From: Rhodospirillaceae bacterium | GTDB taxonomy: Bacteria > Pseudomonadota > Alphaproteobacteria > Rhodospirillales > Rhodospirillaceae | DNA length: 44,408 nt | Assembly: GCA_009693785.1 (NCBI GenBank) | Contig: SHWP01000027.1 | Location: 1 to 44,408, forward strand | Direction: 5' to 3' | Shown here: positions 1 through 8,311 of the stretch, piece by piece | Layout: every line of letters begins with the position of its first letter | Position numbering within the stretch: position 1 is the first letter of the stretch | Translations under genes and position numbers: made by a program | The notes under the pieces: generated by a model | What the model saw: the letters and a program-made list of their open reading frames with translations, nothing else | What the model was told of the DNA's origin: nothing | Database searches by the model: none

Positions 1-64
1 TCCCGTCAGCGCGGCGGCAGGTCAACCAGCAGTATTGGCTTGTCGGACGGCCGCCTCGCACGAC

Positions 65-141
65 GCGCCCGTAGCTCAACTGGATAGAGCATCTGACTAC
101 GGATCAGAAGGTTGGGAGTTCGAATCTCTCCGGGCGCGCCA
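65..141 (+). tRNA. tRNA-Arg (anticodon ACG)
   Basis: A full cloverleaf can be folded. The 7-bp acceptor stem pairs 65-71 with 131-137. The discriminator base is G138 and the CCA at 139-141 is encoded. The anticodon arm has a TCTGA/TCAGA stem around the loop CTACGGA, which gives anticodon ACG (read as ICG after deamination), so this tRNA decodes CGN arginine codons. The T-arm contains the usual GTTCGAATC. Its 3' half is duplicated 214 bp downstream. Confidence 0.97.
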
Positions 142-149
142 TTTTCCTA
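96..149 (+). repeat. Direct repeat copy 1 (3' half of tRNA-Arg plus flank)
   Basis: These 54 bases are identical to 310-363. They begin at the anticodon stem/loop and continue through the T-arm, acceptor strand, CCA and 8 bases beyond. Similarity continues to 161 with one mismatch. This is the segment that tyrosine integrases typically use as an attachment core in tRNA genes. Confidence 0.9.
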
Positions 150-173
150 CGGTTTTCAGAGGCCCACCAATCT

Positions 174-195
174 CTGGCACACTTCTGGCACACTT
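174..195 (+). repeat. Tandem 11-bp repeat ctggcacactt x2
   Basis: Two perfect tandem copies of ctggcacactt (174-184 and 185-195) lie about 25-36 bases past the first tRNA-half repeat. A degenerate copy (ttggcacaatt, 398-408) lies at the same distance past the second repeat copy. Short repeats flanking an att core resemble integrase arm-binding sites. That role is an inference, because no integrase is present in the window. Confidence 0.6.
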
Positions 196-309
196 CACCA
201 CGAGAAGCTGGGAATCACGACGAAAGTGAGCGATCAAACGTCGAGCGTAAATAGCTGAAATCATTATCAATCAGTATCGTGCCTGATCCTCCTGATTCGG
301 GTGCATCAA

Positions 310-363
310 ACTACGGATCAGAAGGTTGGGAGTTCGAATCTCTCCGGGCGCGCCATTTTCCTA
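310..363 (+). repeat. Direct repeat copy 2 (tRNA-Arg 3'-half fragment)
   Basis: This is an exact 54-base copy of 96-149, and 303-375 matches 89-161 with three mismatches. The fragment lacks the acceptor 5' strand and the D-arm, so it cannot be a functional tRNA. Between the two copies (150-309) I see no gene. The likely origin is a leftover attachment site of an excised or decayed integrated element; a simple tandem duplication is the alternative. Confidence 0.85.
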
Positions 364-419
364 GGGTTTTCAGAGATCCCATTACCCTTGCACACGGTTG
401 GCACAATTGGGCCAGCCCC

Positions 420-492
420 ATTGAGCAGCCCGGCTTGACCGTTGGGTGCCGACAGCCGTAGCTAGCCATGCCAACGGTGCGAACTGCTCAAT
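420..492 (+). promoter_or_regulatory. Nested inverted repeats in the leader of the SUMF1-domain gene
   Basis: An outer 9-bp inverted repeat (ATTGAGCAG 420-428 with CTGCTCAAT 484-492) encloses an inner 8-bp inverted repeat (ACCGTTGG 438-445 with CCAACGGT 471-478). Together they could form a two-tier stem with an asymmetric internal loop, ending 12 bases before the ATG at 505. No U-tract follows, so it is not a classical terminator. It may be a structured leader or a DNA operator; the function is unknown. Confidence 0.45.
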
Positions 493-504
493 CCCACTGC
501 CATC

Positions 505-1446
505 ATGGTTAATATGTACAAAACAGTCAGCGGTTTGCTCGGCTTATGGTGGGCATTACACCCTATCCAACCCTCATTGGCGCAGGGGGCATTTAAAGAC
601 TGCGCCCAATGTCCAGGCATGATGATTGTCTCGGCGGGAACGTTTGAGATGGGCTCGCGCGCAGAAGAAAACGTGCGCGAGGAATCACCTGAGCGTTACA
701 TCACATGGGAAAGCCCGGTTCATAGCGTGCGAATCCCCAAGTCCTTTGCCGTTGGGGTGAGTGAAGTCACGCGTGGCGAATTCGGCGCTTTTGTGAGCGA
801 AACAAATCACTTAGCAAACACTTGCGATATCGCGAAGGGCAATGACTGGGAGCGCCGCGCCGACAAATCTTGGCGTGACCCAGATTTCGTACAAGATGAT
901 CGCCACCCGGTCGTGTGCGTCGATTGGCATGATGCCAAGGCCTACGCGCAGTGGCTCGCAGTTAAAACCGGCAAGCCCTACCGCCTGCTGAGCGAAGCAG
1001 AATGGGAGTACATTACGCGTGGCGGAACATCCACGGCACGGTTCTGGGGTGATGGCCGCGATGGTGCATGCCAATATGCCAATGTGCCTGACCAAACACA
1101 CACGGCCACTACTGGGAATCAGGCGAACACGTTTTCATGCCAGGATGGTTTTGCATTTACCTCACCAGCCAAGTCATTCGCGGCTAACGCATTTGGCCTC
1201 TACGATACCATCGGCAATGTGTGGGAATGGGTCGAGGATTGCTTCCAGGACAGTTACATTGGGGCGCCCGATGGTGGCTCGGCCTGGAAACCTGATCCAA
1301 ATTGCCAATACCATGTGGCGCGGGGCGGGTCATGGAACCCGCGCCTAGCTACACAATTGCGCGCAGCCGCCCGTGGCCGTGTGACGACTATGCTGAAAAA
1401 CTCTAATCTTGGCTTTCGAATTGCCCTTACCCTTGAGCCAAAATGA
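505..1446 (+). CDS. Exported SUMF1/FGE-sulfatase-domain protein, non-canonical
   Basis: This 313-residue protein has an N-terminal hydrophobic signal peptide (about residues 1-27, ending SLAQG) followed by one SUMF1 (formylglycine-generating enzyme-like, C-type-lectin-fold) domain. Diagnostic motifs are FEMGS near residue 50, GNVWEWVEDC and RGGSW near residue 270, and a C-terminal GFRIAL. True FGE has two redox/copper-binding cysteines in the segment after RGGSW; here that segment reads NPRLATQL with no Cys, so sulfatase activation is unlikely. No sulfatase lies nearby. It leads a three-gene run with the cupin and metallo-hydrolase genes. ATG 505 has no clear Shine-Dalgarno; an in-frame ATG at 514 is possible. 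A paralogue is at 5430-6374. Confidence 0.85.
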   Translation: MVNMYKTVSGLLGLWWALHPIQPSLAQGAFKDCAQCPGMMIVSAGTFEMGSRAEENVREESPERYITWESPVHSVRIPKSFAVGVSEVTRGEFGAFVSETNHLANTCDIAKGNDWERRADKSWRDPDFVQDDRHPVVCVDWHDAKAYAQWLAVKTGKPYRLLSEAEWEYITRGGTSTARFWGDGRDGACQYANVPDQTHTATTGNQANTFSCQDGFAFTSPAKSFAANAFGLYDTIGNVWEWVEDCFQDSYIGAPDGGSAWKPDPNCQYHVARGGSWNPRLATQLRAAARGRVTTMLKNSNLGFRIALTLEPK

Positions 1447-1474
1447 AACGCGCGACACTCAGGAGTCAGCCCCG

Positions 1475-2119
1475 ATGAATGCCACGCCACGGCTACCTGC
1501 CGCCGAAAAATTCATCACCGAAATGCGGGCAATGTTTTCCGTCACACCGGACTTAGTCGTGCGATGGGAAAAAGCGCGCGACCTTTTGGCTGTCTTATTG
1601 CGCGACAACGAAGTGAAAGCTCACGCCCAGACCTGGCCCGATAGTCCCGCCAAGCTTGGGCTTGAAGGCAAACACGGCAATCTGCTGCTTTACGAAGATG
1701 CCGACTGGGGTTTTTGCATCAATGCATTGATCAAAAAGCCAACGGCCAAAACGACGATTCACGACCATGGCGTTTCGTGGACACTCTACGGCGTGATCGA
1801 GGGCGGGGAAGACGTGGCACGGTTCGAACGGGTTGATGGCTGCGTTCCGGGCGATTTACCCAAAACAGCCATCGTGCGTGAAACGGAGTCGGTCGCGGTC
1901 AGGCCTGGCTACATTGATTTGATCAAGCCCTGGCAAATTCATGCCGAATACAACCGGCCTCATCGTACGGCTGCGGTCATCATCCGTAGTCAAAAATGTG
2001 GAACCTACATTCAGAATATTTTCTTTCAGAAGGACGGCACGGTCGAGCAGTATTGGGGCCCGCAACAAATCCCGTTTCATTTCGGATGGCAGTCTGAATC
2101 GCAAAGGCATTCGGCATGA
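1475..2119 (+). CDS. Cysteine-dioxygenase-like cupin, putative metal-dependent enzyme
   Basis: The 214-residue start at ATG 1475 is chosen because AGGAG (1461-1465) sits at the right distance and the upstream extension would overlap the previous gene. A small cupin barrel is recognisable: His96 and His98 in IHDHG, followed by SWTLYGVIEG, and a second-motif His156 in KPWQIHAEYN. The three-His set matches the iron ligands of cysteine/thiol dioxygenases, so an Fe(II) dioxygenase is the likely class. The substrate cannot be read from the sequence. It probably acts in the cytoplasm. Its stop overlaps the next start (ATGA 2116-2119), so it is translationally coupled to the metallo-hydrolase. Confidence 0.75.
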   Translation: MNATPRLPAAEKFITEMRAMFSVTPDLVVRWEKARDLLAVLLRDNEVKAHAQTWPDSPAKLGLEGKHGNLLLYEDADWGFCINALIKKPTAKTTIHDHGVSWTLYGVIEGGEDVARFERVDGCVPGDLPKTAIVRETESVAVRPGYIDLIKPWQIHAEYNRPHRTAAVIIRSQKCGTYIQNIFFQKDGTVEQYWGPQQIPFHFGWQSESQRHSA

Positions 2120-2991
2120 GTGCGGCCATCGTCGACTTGCCAGGGCCATTCTCGGCCCGGCGGGTCATCGAGTTTGAGGGGCCTTATTTAGCTCCGGATC
2201 ATTTACTACCTGATGCGCTCCCTGAGTTATTTCGCGCAACGCATGCAGCTCAAGACGGCCGTTTTTATGAGGCTGCAACCAATCGCATCATTATGGCCAA
2301 CCATGCCGTGCTGATTGTCACGCCCCAATCTAAAATCCTGGTCGATACCTGCATCGGTAACAGTAAACACCGTCCACGTAACCCGCACTGGCACATGCGC
2401 AATGGGCCATTTCTGGAAGATTTGCAGACGGCTGTAGCGCTCACCGAGATCGATTACGTGTTGTGTACGCACCTGCATGGCGATCATGTCGGATGGAATA
2501 CTAGGTTGCGCGATGGCCGCTGGGTGCCAACCTTTCCGTGCGCCAAATATTTGTTTGGCCGGACGGAGGTTGAGTTTTGGCGAACTGCGACTGCGGCCGA
2601 TCCCGAAACAAATCATGGATCATGGACCGACAGCATGCAGCCCATCTTCGAGGCAGGTCAGGCCGTCGTGGTCGATGACACCCATGAGATCGAACAGGGT
2701 GTGCGCCTGGTACCAGCACCCGGGCACACCCCCGGCAATGTGATGATCCAGCTCGAGCACGCTGGGGCTATATCGTACGTCATCGGCGATACCATGCATC
2801 ATCCCGTACAAATCGAACGGCCCGAGTGGTCGTCAAAATTTTGCTGGGACAAATCGCTGTCGGTTAAAGCTCGGAATAGTTTGTTAGAAACCGTCTCTGA
2901 CACTGGCGCCTGGATCATCCCAGCACATTTTCCGACACCGACGGCCCTGCGCATCAAATCCCATGCGCATGGTTTCGCGAGCTGTGGTTAA
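2116..2991 (+). CDS. MBL-fold metallo-hydrolase
   Basis: This 291-residue metallo-beta-lactamase superfamily hydrolase carries the binuclear zinc motif HLHGDH (His119, His121, Asp123, His124). It also has PGHTPG with His204, IGDTMHH with Asp225, and a final PAHFP with His271, so the ligand set looks complete. Family members hydrolyse lactones, thioesters or phosphoesters, and the size and layout resemble the quorum-quenching lactonase/PNGM-like group; the exact substrate is unknown. No signal peptide is visible. It overlaps the cupin gene by 4 bases and converges with the amine oxidase gene 16 bases downstream; no terminator is seen between them. Confidence 0.85.
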   Translation: MSAAIVDLPGPFSARRVIEFEGPYLAPDHLLPDALPELFRATHAAQDGRFYEAATNRIIMANHAVLIVTPQSKILVDTCIGNSKHRPRNPHWHMRNGPFLEDLQTAVALTEIDYVLCTHLHGDHVGWNTRLRDGRWVPTFPCAKYLFGRTEVEFWRTATAADPETNHGSWTDSMQPIFEAGQAVVVDDTHEIEQGVRLVPAPGHTPGNVMIQLEHAGAISYVIGDTMHHPVQIERPEWSSKFCWDKSLSVKARNSLLETVSDTGAWIIPAHFPTPTALRIKSHAHGFASCG

Positions 2992-3007
2992 AATTTAGCG
3001 GCGCGTT

Positions 3008-4465
3008 TTATAAAAGGGCCATGGTTTCTAGCGCGGCGCGCTCGCCTGATTCCATGGCGCCTTCCATACCGCGATTCGACACGGCGGTATGCTCGCCGCA
3101 AAAATGAATGCGTCCGGCTGGTTCTTTCAATGCGGGCAGGCACTCGTGAATTTGGCCGGGCTTCCAGACGACCCAATCGCCACCTGAAAACGGATCGGCT
3201 TGCCATGACTTAAACCCGCCTGGACTCAGTTGACCTTTGGCGGCTGGGCGGAGCTGCTCGTAAATACGAATGACATGAGCCATGGCCTCTTTTTCGCCCA
3301 TCATGTCGAGGCGGTCGGCTAAGAATCCCCGTGCCCATGCCATCAAGCAGGTCACCTTATTCGGGTCGCTGCCCTCACGCAGGGCCCGAATTTCACCTGC
3401 ATCAGTATCGGTCCACATGGCTGGACTAAAACCATCGTCGCGCCAGAACGGCTTTTTCGGGACTATGACCACCTTCGTGATCTTCATCACGGGAACCGTC
3501 AGAATTGCCTTTGCTTTGGCTGACGGCAGGATGGGATCGAACTTGACCCACCGCATCGTTGGCACCGGCATTGAACAAACGACACGCTTGCCCGTGAACA
3601 CGCTGCCATCTTGGCAGTGTACCTCAACGGCGCTGCCATTATCGCGAATGCCGATGACAGACTTACCAAGCTGCACATCGCCAACAGCCTTGGCCATGGC
3701 CTCAGGGATGCTTTCGTTGCCGCCCACGGCCTTATAGGCCACACGCTGGATGTCCGACTGCAGCTTGAACCAGGCTTGGGTGAAGTACCACATTAGGATT
3801 GAGACATCGTGCGCCGACGTGCCGTACTGAACGTTCGTATTGTAGTTCAGGTCTATGGCTGCGTCGGACCAGCCTTGCTGTTTGAAAAAATCATAGGCCG
3901 TGCCGTCAAACTTGGCGCTTTCGGGGTCGACCCAATCTTCGAATGACTTCAGTGGATTTTTCTTATCAATCAAACTTTGGAAGTACGCACGTCCCGGAAA
4001 GCGGTTCTTAGCGTCTGCGGGCATGATATTAAGTGGGTGCGTGGGCCAATCCTCGCGCCGGATCACTTTGCCACCGAGCGCGAGTTCAACCGTGGTCGGA
4101 TCTTTTTGTGCATCGGGGGAAAGGTCGCGCCGGCCCTCGAAATCGATAAACTGGACCTTCAGCCGTTGCGCCATGTCCTGCATTCGGCCGTAACCCCCGA
4201 GTATGCTATCGCCTCCCATCTCGGGGTTTCCTTCAACAGTTCGCAGCGTGTTCATGCGCCCGCCTACGCGCTTGCGACCTTCGACAACCGTGACCTTGAA
4301 ACCTTGGTCTTTCATGAGCAATGCTGCATTTAGGCCGGATAATCCCGCCCCGATCACAACTACGTCCGCTGTGGATGATGCGGCACGTCCGGCCCGGGCC
4401 ACGATACTCAGCCCAGCCCCAGCCCCGGCCGCGATTGCACCACGGCGTGAAACATTCTTCATCAT
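3008..4465 (-). CDS. Tat-exported flavin monoamine oxidase family protein (paralogue B)
   Basis: The 485-residue FAD-dependent amine oxidoreductase has a twin-arginine signal (SRRGAIAAG, Arg7-Arg8, then a hydrophobic Ala/Gly stretch). The dinucleotide-binding motif GAGLSG (about residues 39-44) is followed by VVEGRKRVGGR. The C-terminal FAD contact GRIHFCGEHT...GMEGAMESGERAA is intact. The start is set by GGAG eight bases upstream. The family oxidises amines or amino acids to imines with H2O2 release; the substrate is unknown. It is last in a minus-strand run (oxidase A, SUMF1, hydrolase, oxidase B) and is a clear full-length paralogue of the 6468-7895 gene, sharing the GGDSILGGYGR segment. 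It is predicted periplasmic and folded before export. Confidence 0.87.
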   Translation of the reverse strand: MMKNVSRRGAIAAGAGAGLSIVARAGRAASSTADVVVIGAGLSGLNAALLMKDQGFKVTVVEGRKRVGGRMNTLRTVEGNPEMGGDSILGGYGRMQDMAQRLKVQFIDFEGRRDLSPDAQKDPTTVELALGGKVIRREDWPTHPLNIMPADAKNRFPGRAYFQSLIDKKNPLKSFEDWVDPESAKFDGTAYDFFKQQGWSDAAIDLNYNTNVQYGTSAHDVSILMWYFTQAWFKLQSDIQRVAYKAVGGNESIPEAMAKAVGDVQLGKSVIGIRDNGSAVEVHCQDGSVFTGKRVVCSMPVPTMRWVKFDPILPSAKAKAILTVPVMKITKVVIVPKKPFWRDDGFSPAMWTDTDAGEIRALREGSDPNKVTCLMAWARGFLADRLDMMGEKEAMAHVIRIYEQLRPAAKGQLSPGGFKSWQADPFSGGDWVVWKPGQIHECLPALKEPAGRIHFCGEHTAVSNRGMEGAMESGERAALETMALL

Positions 4466-4498
4466 GTTGGTATCTCCGCTACCGCGATCATCTGGATG

Positions 4499-5440
4499 TT
4501 ATTTTGTACCGCCTCTGGCCGTCGCCGCGAATGCGGCAAGGTCACGGTTAAATTGTTCTGCAGCCTCAAAAAAGACCCAATGTCCGGCCCCTGCATACGT
4601 GCGGATGTTGGGATTCGGAAAGCGGGCGCGAATTGCCTTTTCGGCAGCAGTAGCGTTCGAGAACATATCCCGCTCGCCCAATACGAACAGCAACGGCAGA
4701 TTTAATTTGGCGATCAAATCCTCGTTGTTCTGATAGAGGGTGCCATCGGGCAAGATTCTGCGGCTATCATTGGCTTGGCGCGCATAGGGGGGATACATCA
4801 AACTCATCGCGCGTACGCTGTCGGCCAATTCGGCAGGCAGGGGCTGTGCGGTCAGGAACGATGTGAATTCATCTGCTCCTTGCATATTTTGACGTACATC
4901 TGCAGCTTCCAACTTCGCCGAAGCCTTTGGAATCCGGGGGTCGGGTTGCGCATTCGGGTACAGCCCGCCACGCGCAGCAGCGAACACCAAACCTGAAAGT
5001 TGATCAGTCCCCCGGCAACGAACGTAGTCCATGCCCACCGTGCCGCCATAAGACCACAATACCATCACTGGCCGGACTAGGCCCGTGGCCTGCATGACCA
5101 CCGCCACATCGTCAGCCCAGGTGCATGCGTGATTGTATGCGTCCTTGCTCCAGGGTTTGCCCGACCCTCCGTGTCCGCGTAGATCAAAGGCGACCAAATG
5201 AAATGTTGAGGCAAGTTCAGAATTCAGTTGTCGCGTCCAACTCAAATAGCTTTGTCCGATACCATGGATTAGCAAAATTCCTGGCGCATCAGCTGGGCCT
5301 GTTTCTGCAACATTGAGCGGGAGGCCGTCGGGGGCTTCGACAAAGCGAAAAGTGATGGGCGAGGGCTCTGCGGCGCGCGCGGCCATGGTTGCGCCTAGCC
5401 ACAAAATCAACCCAAGACAGCGCGATAATTTATTCAACAT
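4499..5440 (-). CDS. Exported alpha/beta hydrolase
   Basis: A 313-residue alpha/beta-hydrolase-fold protein. The start at 5440 is preferred because it begins a good signal peptide (MLNKLSRCLG onward, cleavage near ARAAEP); the longer upstream reading would overlap the SUMF1 gene almost 250 bases. The oxyanion region is LLIHGIG. The nucleophile elbow is LWSYGG (Ser130), with Trp in place of the usual first Gly of GxSxG. The acid is probably Asp258 in LGERD and the base His287 in GAGHW. It could be an esterase, lactonase or C-C hydrolase. It overlaps the end of the upstream SUMF1 gene by 11 bases and precedes amine oxidase B by 33 bases, indicating one operon. Confidence 0.8.
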   Translation of the reverse strand: MLNKLSRCLGLILWLGATMAARAAEPSPITFRFVEAPDGLPLNVAETGPADAPGILLIHGIGQSYLSWTRQLNSELASTFHLVAFDLRGHGGSGKPWSKDAYNHACTWADDVAVVMQATGLVRPVMVLWSYGGTVGMDYVRCRGTDQLSGLVFAAARGGLYPNAQPDPRIPKASAKLEAADVRQNMQGADEFTSFLTAQPLPAELADSVRAMSLMYPPYARQANDSRRILPDGTLYQNNEDLIAKLNLPLLFVLGERDMFSNATAAEKAIRARFPNPNIRTYAGAGHWVFFEAAEQFNRDLAAFAATARGGTK

Positions 5441-6374
5441 CCCGTGCGATCCGAAAGCCAAAATGATGTCCAGACTTTGTTTCAGGATCACGGCCACGGA
5501 ATGTCGGGCGGTGACGCTCTTGTCGCGTGTACCAACTGCCGCCGCGGACAGCCCGGAAGTCGCATGTTCCCGCGACTTGTACAGCAGAGCCATCAATGGG
5601 TGCGGCCGGGTATTTCTCGAACGAGCAATCTTCTGTCCATTCCCAAACATTTCCCAACATGTCGTGAAGCCCAAATTTATTGGGCGGGTAAGACCCCACG
5701 GGTGAGATCATGGCATGACCGTCGTGGCACGGGGCGGGTTCCCACGTAAGCTTAGATCCCTGTGGCAATCCGTTCTGGACATCAAGATCAAAGGTATTCT
5801 CATGCTCGCAAGCCTGGCGTTCGTCTTCGCCCCAAGGGAATTTGGTCGTGCTTCCAGCCTTGGCGGCGTACTCCCACTCGGCTTCTGTCAACAATCGATA
5901 CGTCTTGCCTGTCAGCTTTGATAGCCAAGCGGCGTAAGCTTTGGCATCAAGCCAACTCACGCAGACTGCCGGGGCTTTGGCGTCAGGCTCACGGCCAAAC
6001 AGCGGCCCGCGAAATGTAATCGAGGCAATGACTTCTTGGTTCATCCCCACGCTACAACGCGAGGAGGGGCTGTAGCCGGTTGCATCGACAAAGGCAGCGA
6101 ATTCAGCGTTCGTGACTTCGTATTTGCCTGCCGCAAAAGACCTTGCGATGGTCACTTGTCGTTCAGGCCCTTCAGGGCGCTGCACACCGCCCCGCATTTC
6201 ATTGATGGCGTTCGAGCCCATCGTGAAGGTGCCTGGCGGCACTACCACAACTTCGGGGCACGTGGCGCAATCACGCAGAACAGTCCCGGGCGCTTCGGCC
6301 GCAATTGTTTGCCCGCTAACGACCACGACAAGTACAGCGAAGAGAGCCTGAAATGTTTGACCAATTGCGGTCAT
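5430..6374 (-). CDS. Exported SUMF1/FGE-sulfatase-domain protein, non-canonical (paralogue)
   Basis: This 314-residue protein has a signal peptide (cleavage near TIAAEA) and a SUMF1 domain with FTMGSN, GNVWEWTEDC and RGGSWYTRQE motifs, ending GFRIARDVE. The paired catalytic cysteines of true formylglycine-generating enzymes are absent from the segment after RGGSW, as in the paralogue at 505-1446. A shared N-terminal C-x-x-C-P motif (DCATCPE here, DCAQCPG in the paralogue) is conserved between the two copies and could form a disulfide. It sits between two Tat-exported amine oxidases and overlaps the hydrolase gene, so a periplasmic partner or enzyme role in amine oxidation is plausible. The actual activity is unknown. 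Confidence 0.85.
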   Translation of the reverse strand: MTAIGQTFQALFAVLVVVVSGQTIAAEAPGTVLRDCATCPEVVVVPPGTFTMGSNAINEMRGGVQRPEGPERQVTIARSFAAGKYEVTNAEFAAFVDATGYSPSSRCSVGMNQEVIASITFRGPLFGREPDAKAPAVCVSWLDAKAYAAWLSKLTGKTYRLLTEAEWEYAAKAGSTTKFPWGEDERQACEHENTFDLDVQNGLPQGSKLTWEPAPCHDGHAMISPVGSYPPNKFGLHDMLGNVWEWTEDCSFEKYPAAPIDGSAVQVAGTCDFRAVRGGSWYTRQERHRPTFRGRDPETKSGHHFGFRIARDVE

Positions 6375-6467
6375 GATGAAGTTCCGCGCGTTGCTGTTCT
6401 CAAATTATACACACCCACGAGAGAAGGCCATACAGGTAGGTATCTGAATCGGGAAGGAGCGTGAGTT

Positions 6468-7895
6468 TTAAAGCCGATCCATTATTTCGATTGCCGCACG
6501 CTCACCTGCTTCCATGGCGGCTTCCATTCCACGATTGGCTAACGAGGCATGCTCTCCGGCGAAATGGATGCGCCCAGCCGGTTTGACCAGTTCTGGCAAA
6601 AACTCATGAATTTGCCCTGGCGCCCATTCTACCCAGGTGCCACGGGCATAAGGATCCTTTGCCCATGATTTGTAGCCCACAACCTCAAGCAGCCCTTTGG
6701 CCGCAGGACGAAGTTTTTGGTATTCCGAAATGACCAAGGCTCCTGCCTCTTGCTCGCTTAACGTATCTAGCCGTTGCGAGGTAAAGCCACGAATCCGCAT
6801 GATTAATCCTGTTACCCTGTCGTTATCTTCGGCCTGACGCAAGGCGCCGATCTCGCCCGCGAAAGTATCAGTCCACATTGCGGGCGAAAGGCCGTCAGCT
6901 TCCCAAAATGGTTTGCGCGCGCTCAGAAAAACTTTCGTGATCATCATGGTTGGCACCAGCCGAATGGCCTTGGCCACGGCGGGGGGAAGCGCAGGATCGA
7001 ACCTTATCGAACGCAGTGGCCCAATCGGTGCGGCGCATACTAAGAATTTCGCGTTGTACGACGAACCATCCTGGCAGTGCACTTCGGCGCCGGTATTGGA
7101 CGTTCGCACGCCCACAACCGGCCGGTTCAATAGAACGGCATCGCCCAGTTTGGCGGCCATCGCTTCAGGGAGTGATTGGTTGCCCCCGCTGACCTTTAGC
7201 GCGACGTTCTCAATATCCGTTTGGACTTTGTCCCAGGCCCGGCGGAAGAACCACGTTAGGATCGAGCAATCATGCGCCGAGGTTCCGCGGCCAATATTGG
7301 TTTCATAGTTTTGCGCAATTGCTCCGTCGCTCCAGCCATGGCGACGTAAAAAGGCATACACGGACTCGTCATAGGCCTTGCTCGCCGGTTCAAACCAATC
7401 GCTCGCAGATGCGAGCGGATTGTGCTGGTCGACAACTTTTTCAAAATATCTACGGCCTGGAAACTCCTGCTTTCCATCGGTAGGCAGCAGATTGAGCGGG
7501 TGAGTCGGCCAAGCTGTACGGGGAATGACTTGCCCGCCAATAGCGATTTCAGGTTTCTCGCGGCTGCGCCGTTGCTCATAGTCGATGAGTTTCAAGCCAA
7601 GTTTTACCGCGACATCTCGCACACGCCCGTATCCGCCAAGAATGCTGTCGCCGCCGGCTTCAGGCGCGCCGTCAAGCTTGCGCAAACTCAACAGGCGTCC
7701 ACCAACGTGTGACTTGGCCTCAAGTACCCGGACCTTGGCCCCCTGTTCTTTTAACAAGGACGCCGTATAAAGCCCCGATATGCCCGCCCCGATGACAATG
7801 ACGTCAGCATCTGCGGCCGCCGTCGCCCGTCGGGGCAGCGTGGAAGCGCCGAGCATTGCTGCCGTCGTAAGCCGCATCAACTGTCGCCGCCGCAT
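6468..7895 (-). CDS. Tat-exported flavin monoamine oxidase family protein (paralogue A)
   Basis: A 475-residue FAD amine oxidoreductase homologous over its full length to the gene at 3008-4465. An Arg-rich N-terminus (RRRQLMRLT) precedes an Ala-rich hydrophobic stretch, consistent with a Tat signal. FAD binding is shown by GAGISG (residues 36-41), LEAKSHVGGR and a C-terminal RIHFAGEH...NRGMEAAMEAGERAA. A strong Shine-Dalgarno (GGAGG) lies 5 bases before ATG 7895. It is the first gene of the four-gene minus-strand run, so the promoter should lie in 7896-8250. It probably oxidises an amine in the periplasm; the substrate is not predictable from sequence alone. Confidence 0.87.
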   Translation of the reverse strand: MRRRQLMRLTTAAMLGASTLPRRATAAADADVIVIGAGISGLYTASLLKEQGAKVRVLEAKSHVGGRLLSLRKLDGAPEAGGDSILGGYGRVRDVAVKLGLKLIDYEQRRSREKPEIAIGGQVIPRTAWPTHPLNLLPTDGKQEFPGRRYFEKVVDQHNPLASASDWFEPASKAYDESVYAFLRRHGWSDGAIAQNYETNIGRGTSAHDCSILTWFFRRAWDKVQTDIENVALKVSGGNQSLPEAMAAKLGDAVLLNRPVVGVRTSNTGAEVHCQDGSSYNAKFLVCAAPIGPLRSIRFDPALPPAVAKAIRLVPTMMITKVFLSARKPFWEADGLSPAMWTDTFAGEIGALRQAEDNDRVTGLIMRIRGFTSQRLDTLSEQEAGALVISEYQKLRPAAKGLLEVVGYKSWAKDPYARGTWVEWAPGQIHEFLPELVKPAGRIHFAGEHASLANRGMEAAMEAGERAAIEIMDRL

Positions 7896-8311
7896 GTCGC
7901 CTCCAACCTGTCATGGCGAAAATGCCAAATGGTCAACGCAGGTTCTTTTGTTAATCCAACGGTCATAATCATGACAGTCGTTTGTTGCGACTTAACCCGC
8001 GCTTGAAGTAGCAACAGCAAGGATAACCAAGAGGTGGCTCTAACTCCTTGAAATCACTATTGCCTTGGTTTCTTCGATCTTCTTAATCGGTCAACTGAAT
8101 GGTTCGTAATTAGGTCAAAATCATACTTGGATTTCGAGATTGGTGAGAATGCCCTAAGTGCTAGGGATCGTTGTCGTAGGACAGACTTAGGCTAAATGTG
8201 TGCCTGCGGACACACCCCTAGAAAACAAAGCAAGAACGAGGGTTAGCTGGCTTGAGTCGCAAGAATTCCGGGGCCTATGATTGTCCTGTGACTGACCGTC
8301 CTGAGATATTT
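7896..8311. other. Intergenic region between divergent genes
   Basis: About 416 bases with no convincing gene. It must hold the promoter for the minus-strand oxidase operon and for the plus-strand protease gene. Small hairpins are visible: CCCTA/TAGGG at 8152-8156/8162-8166 with a 5-base loop, and GTGTG/CACAC around 8198-8215. I cannot assign promoters with confidence. A TTG at 8252 preceded by GAGGG could extend the protease gene by 20 codons, but the lipoprotein start at 8312 is better. Confidence 0.5.

Noticed and set aside
35-229. A 64-codon open frame over the tRNA gene
   Set aside because: It reads straight through the tRNA-Arg and has no coding character, so it is a chance frame.
279-461. 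A 60-codon open frame over the duplicated tRNA half
   Set aside because: Its middle is simply the translated repeat, shared with the frame over the tRNA, so it is not a gene.
5441-5674. Longer N-terminus of the alpha/beta hydrolase starting at 5674
   Set aside because: It would overlap the SUMF1 gene by about 245 bases and hide a good signal peptide that starts at 5440.
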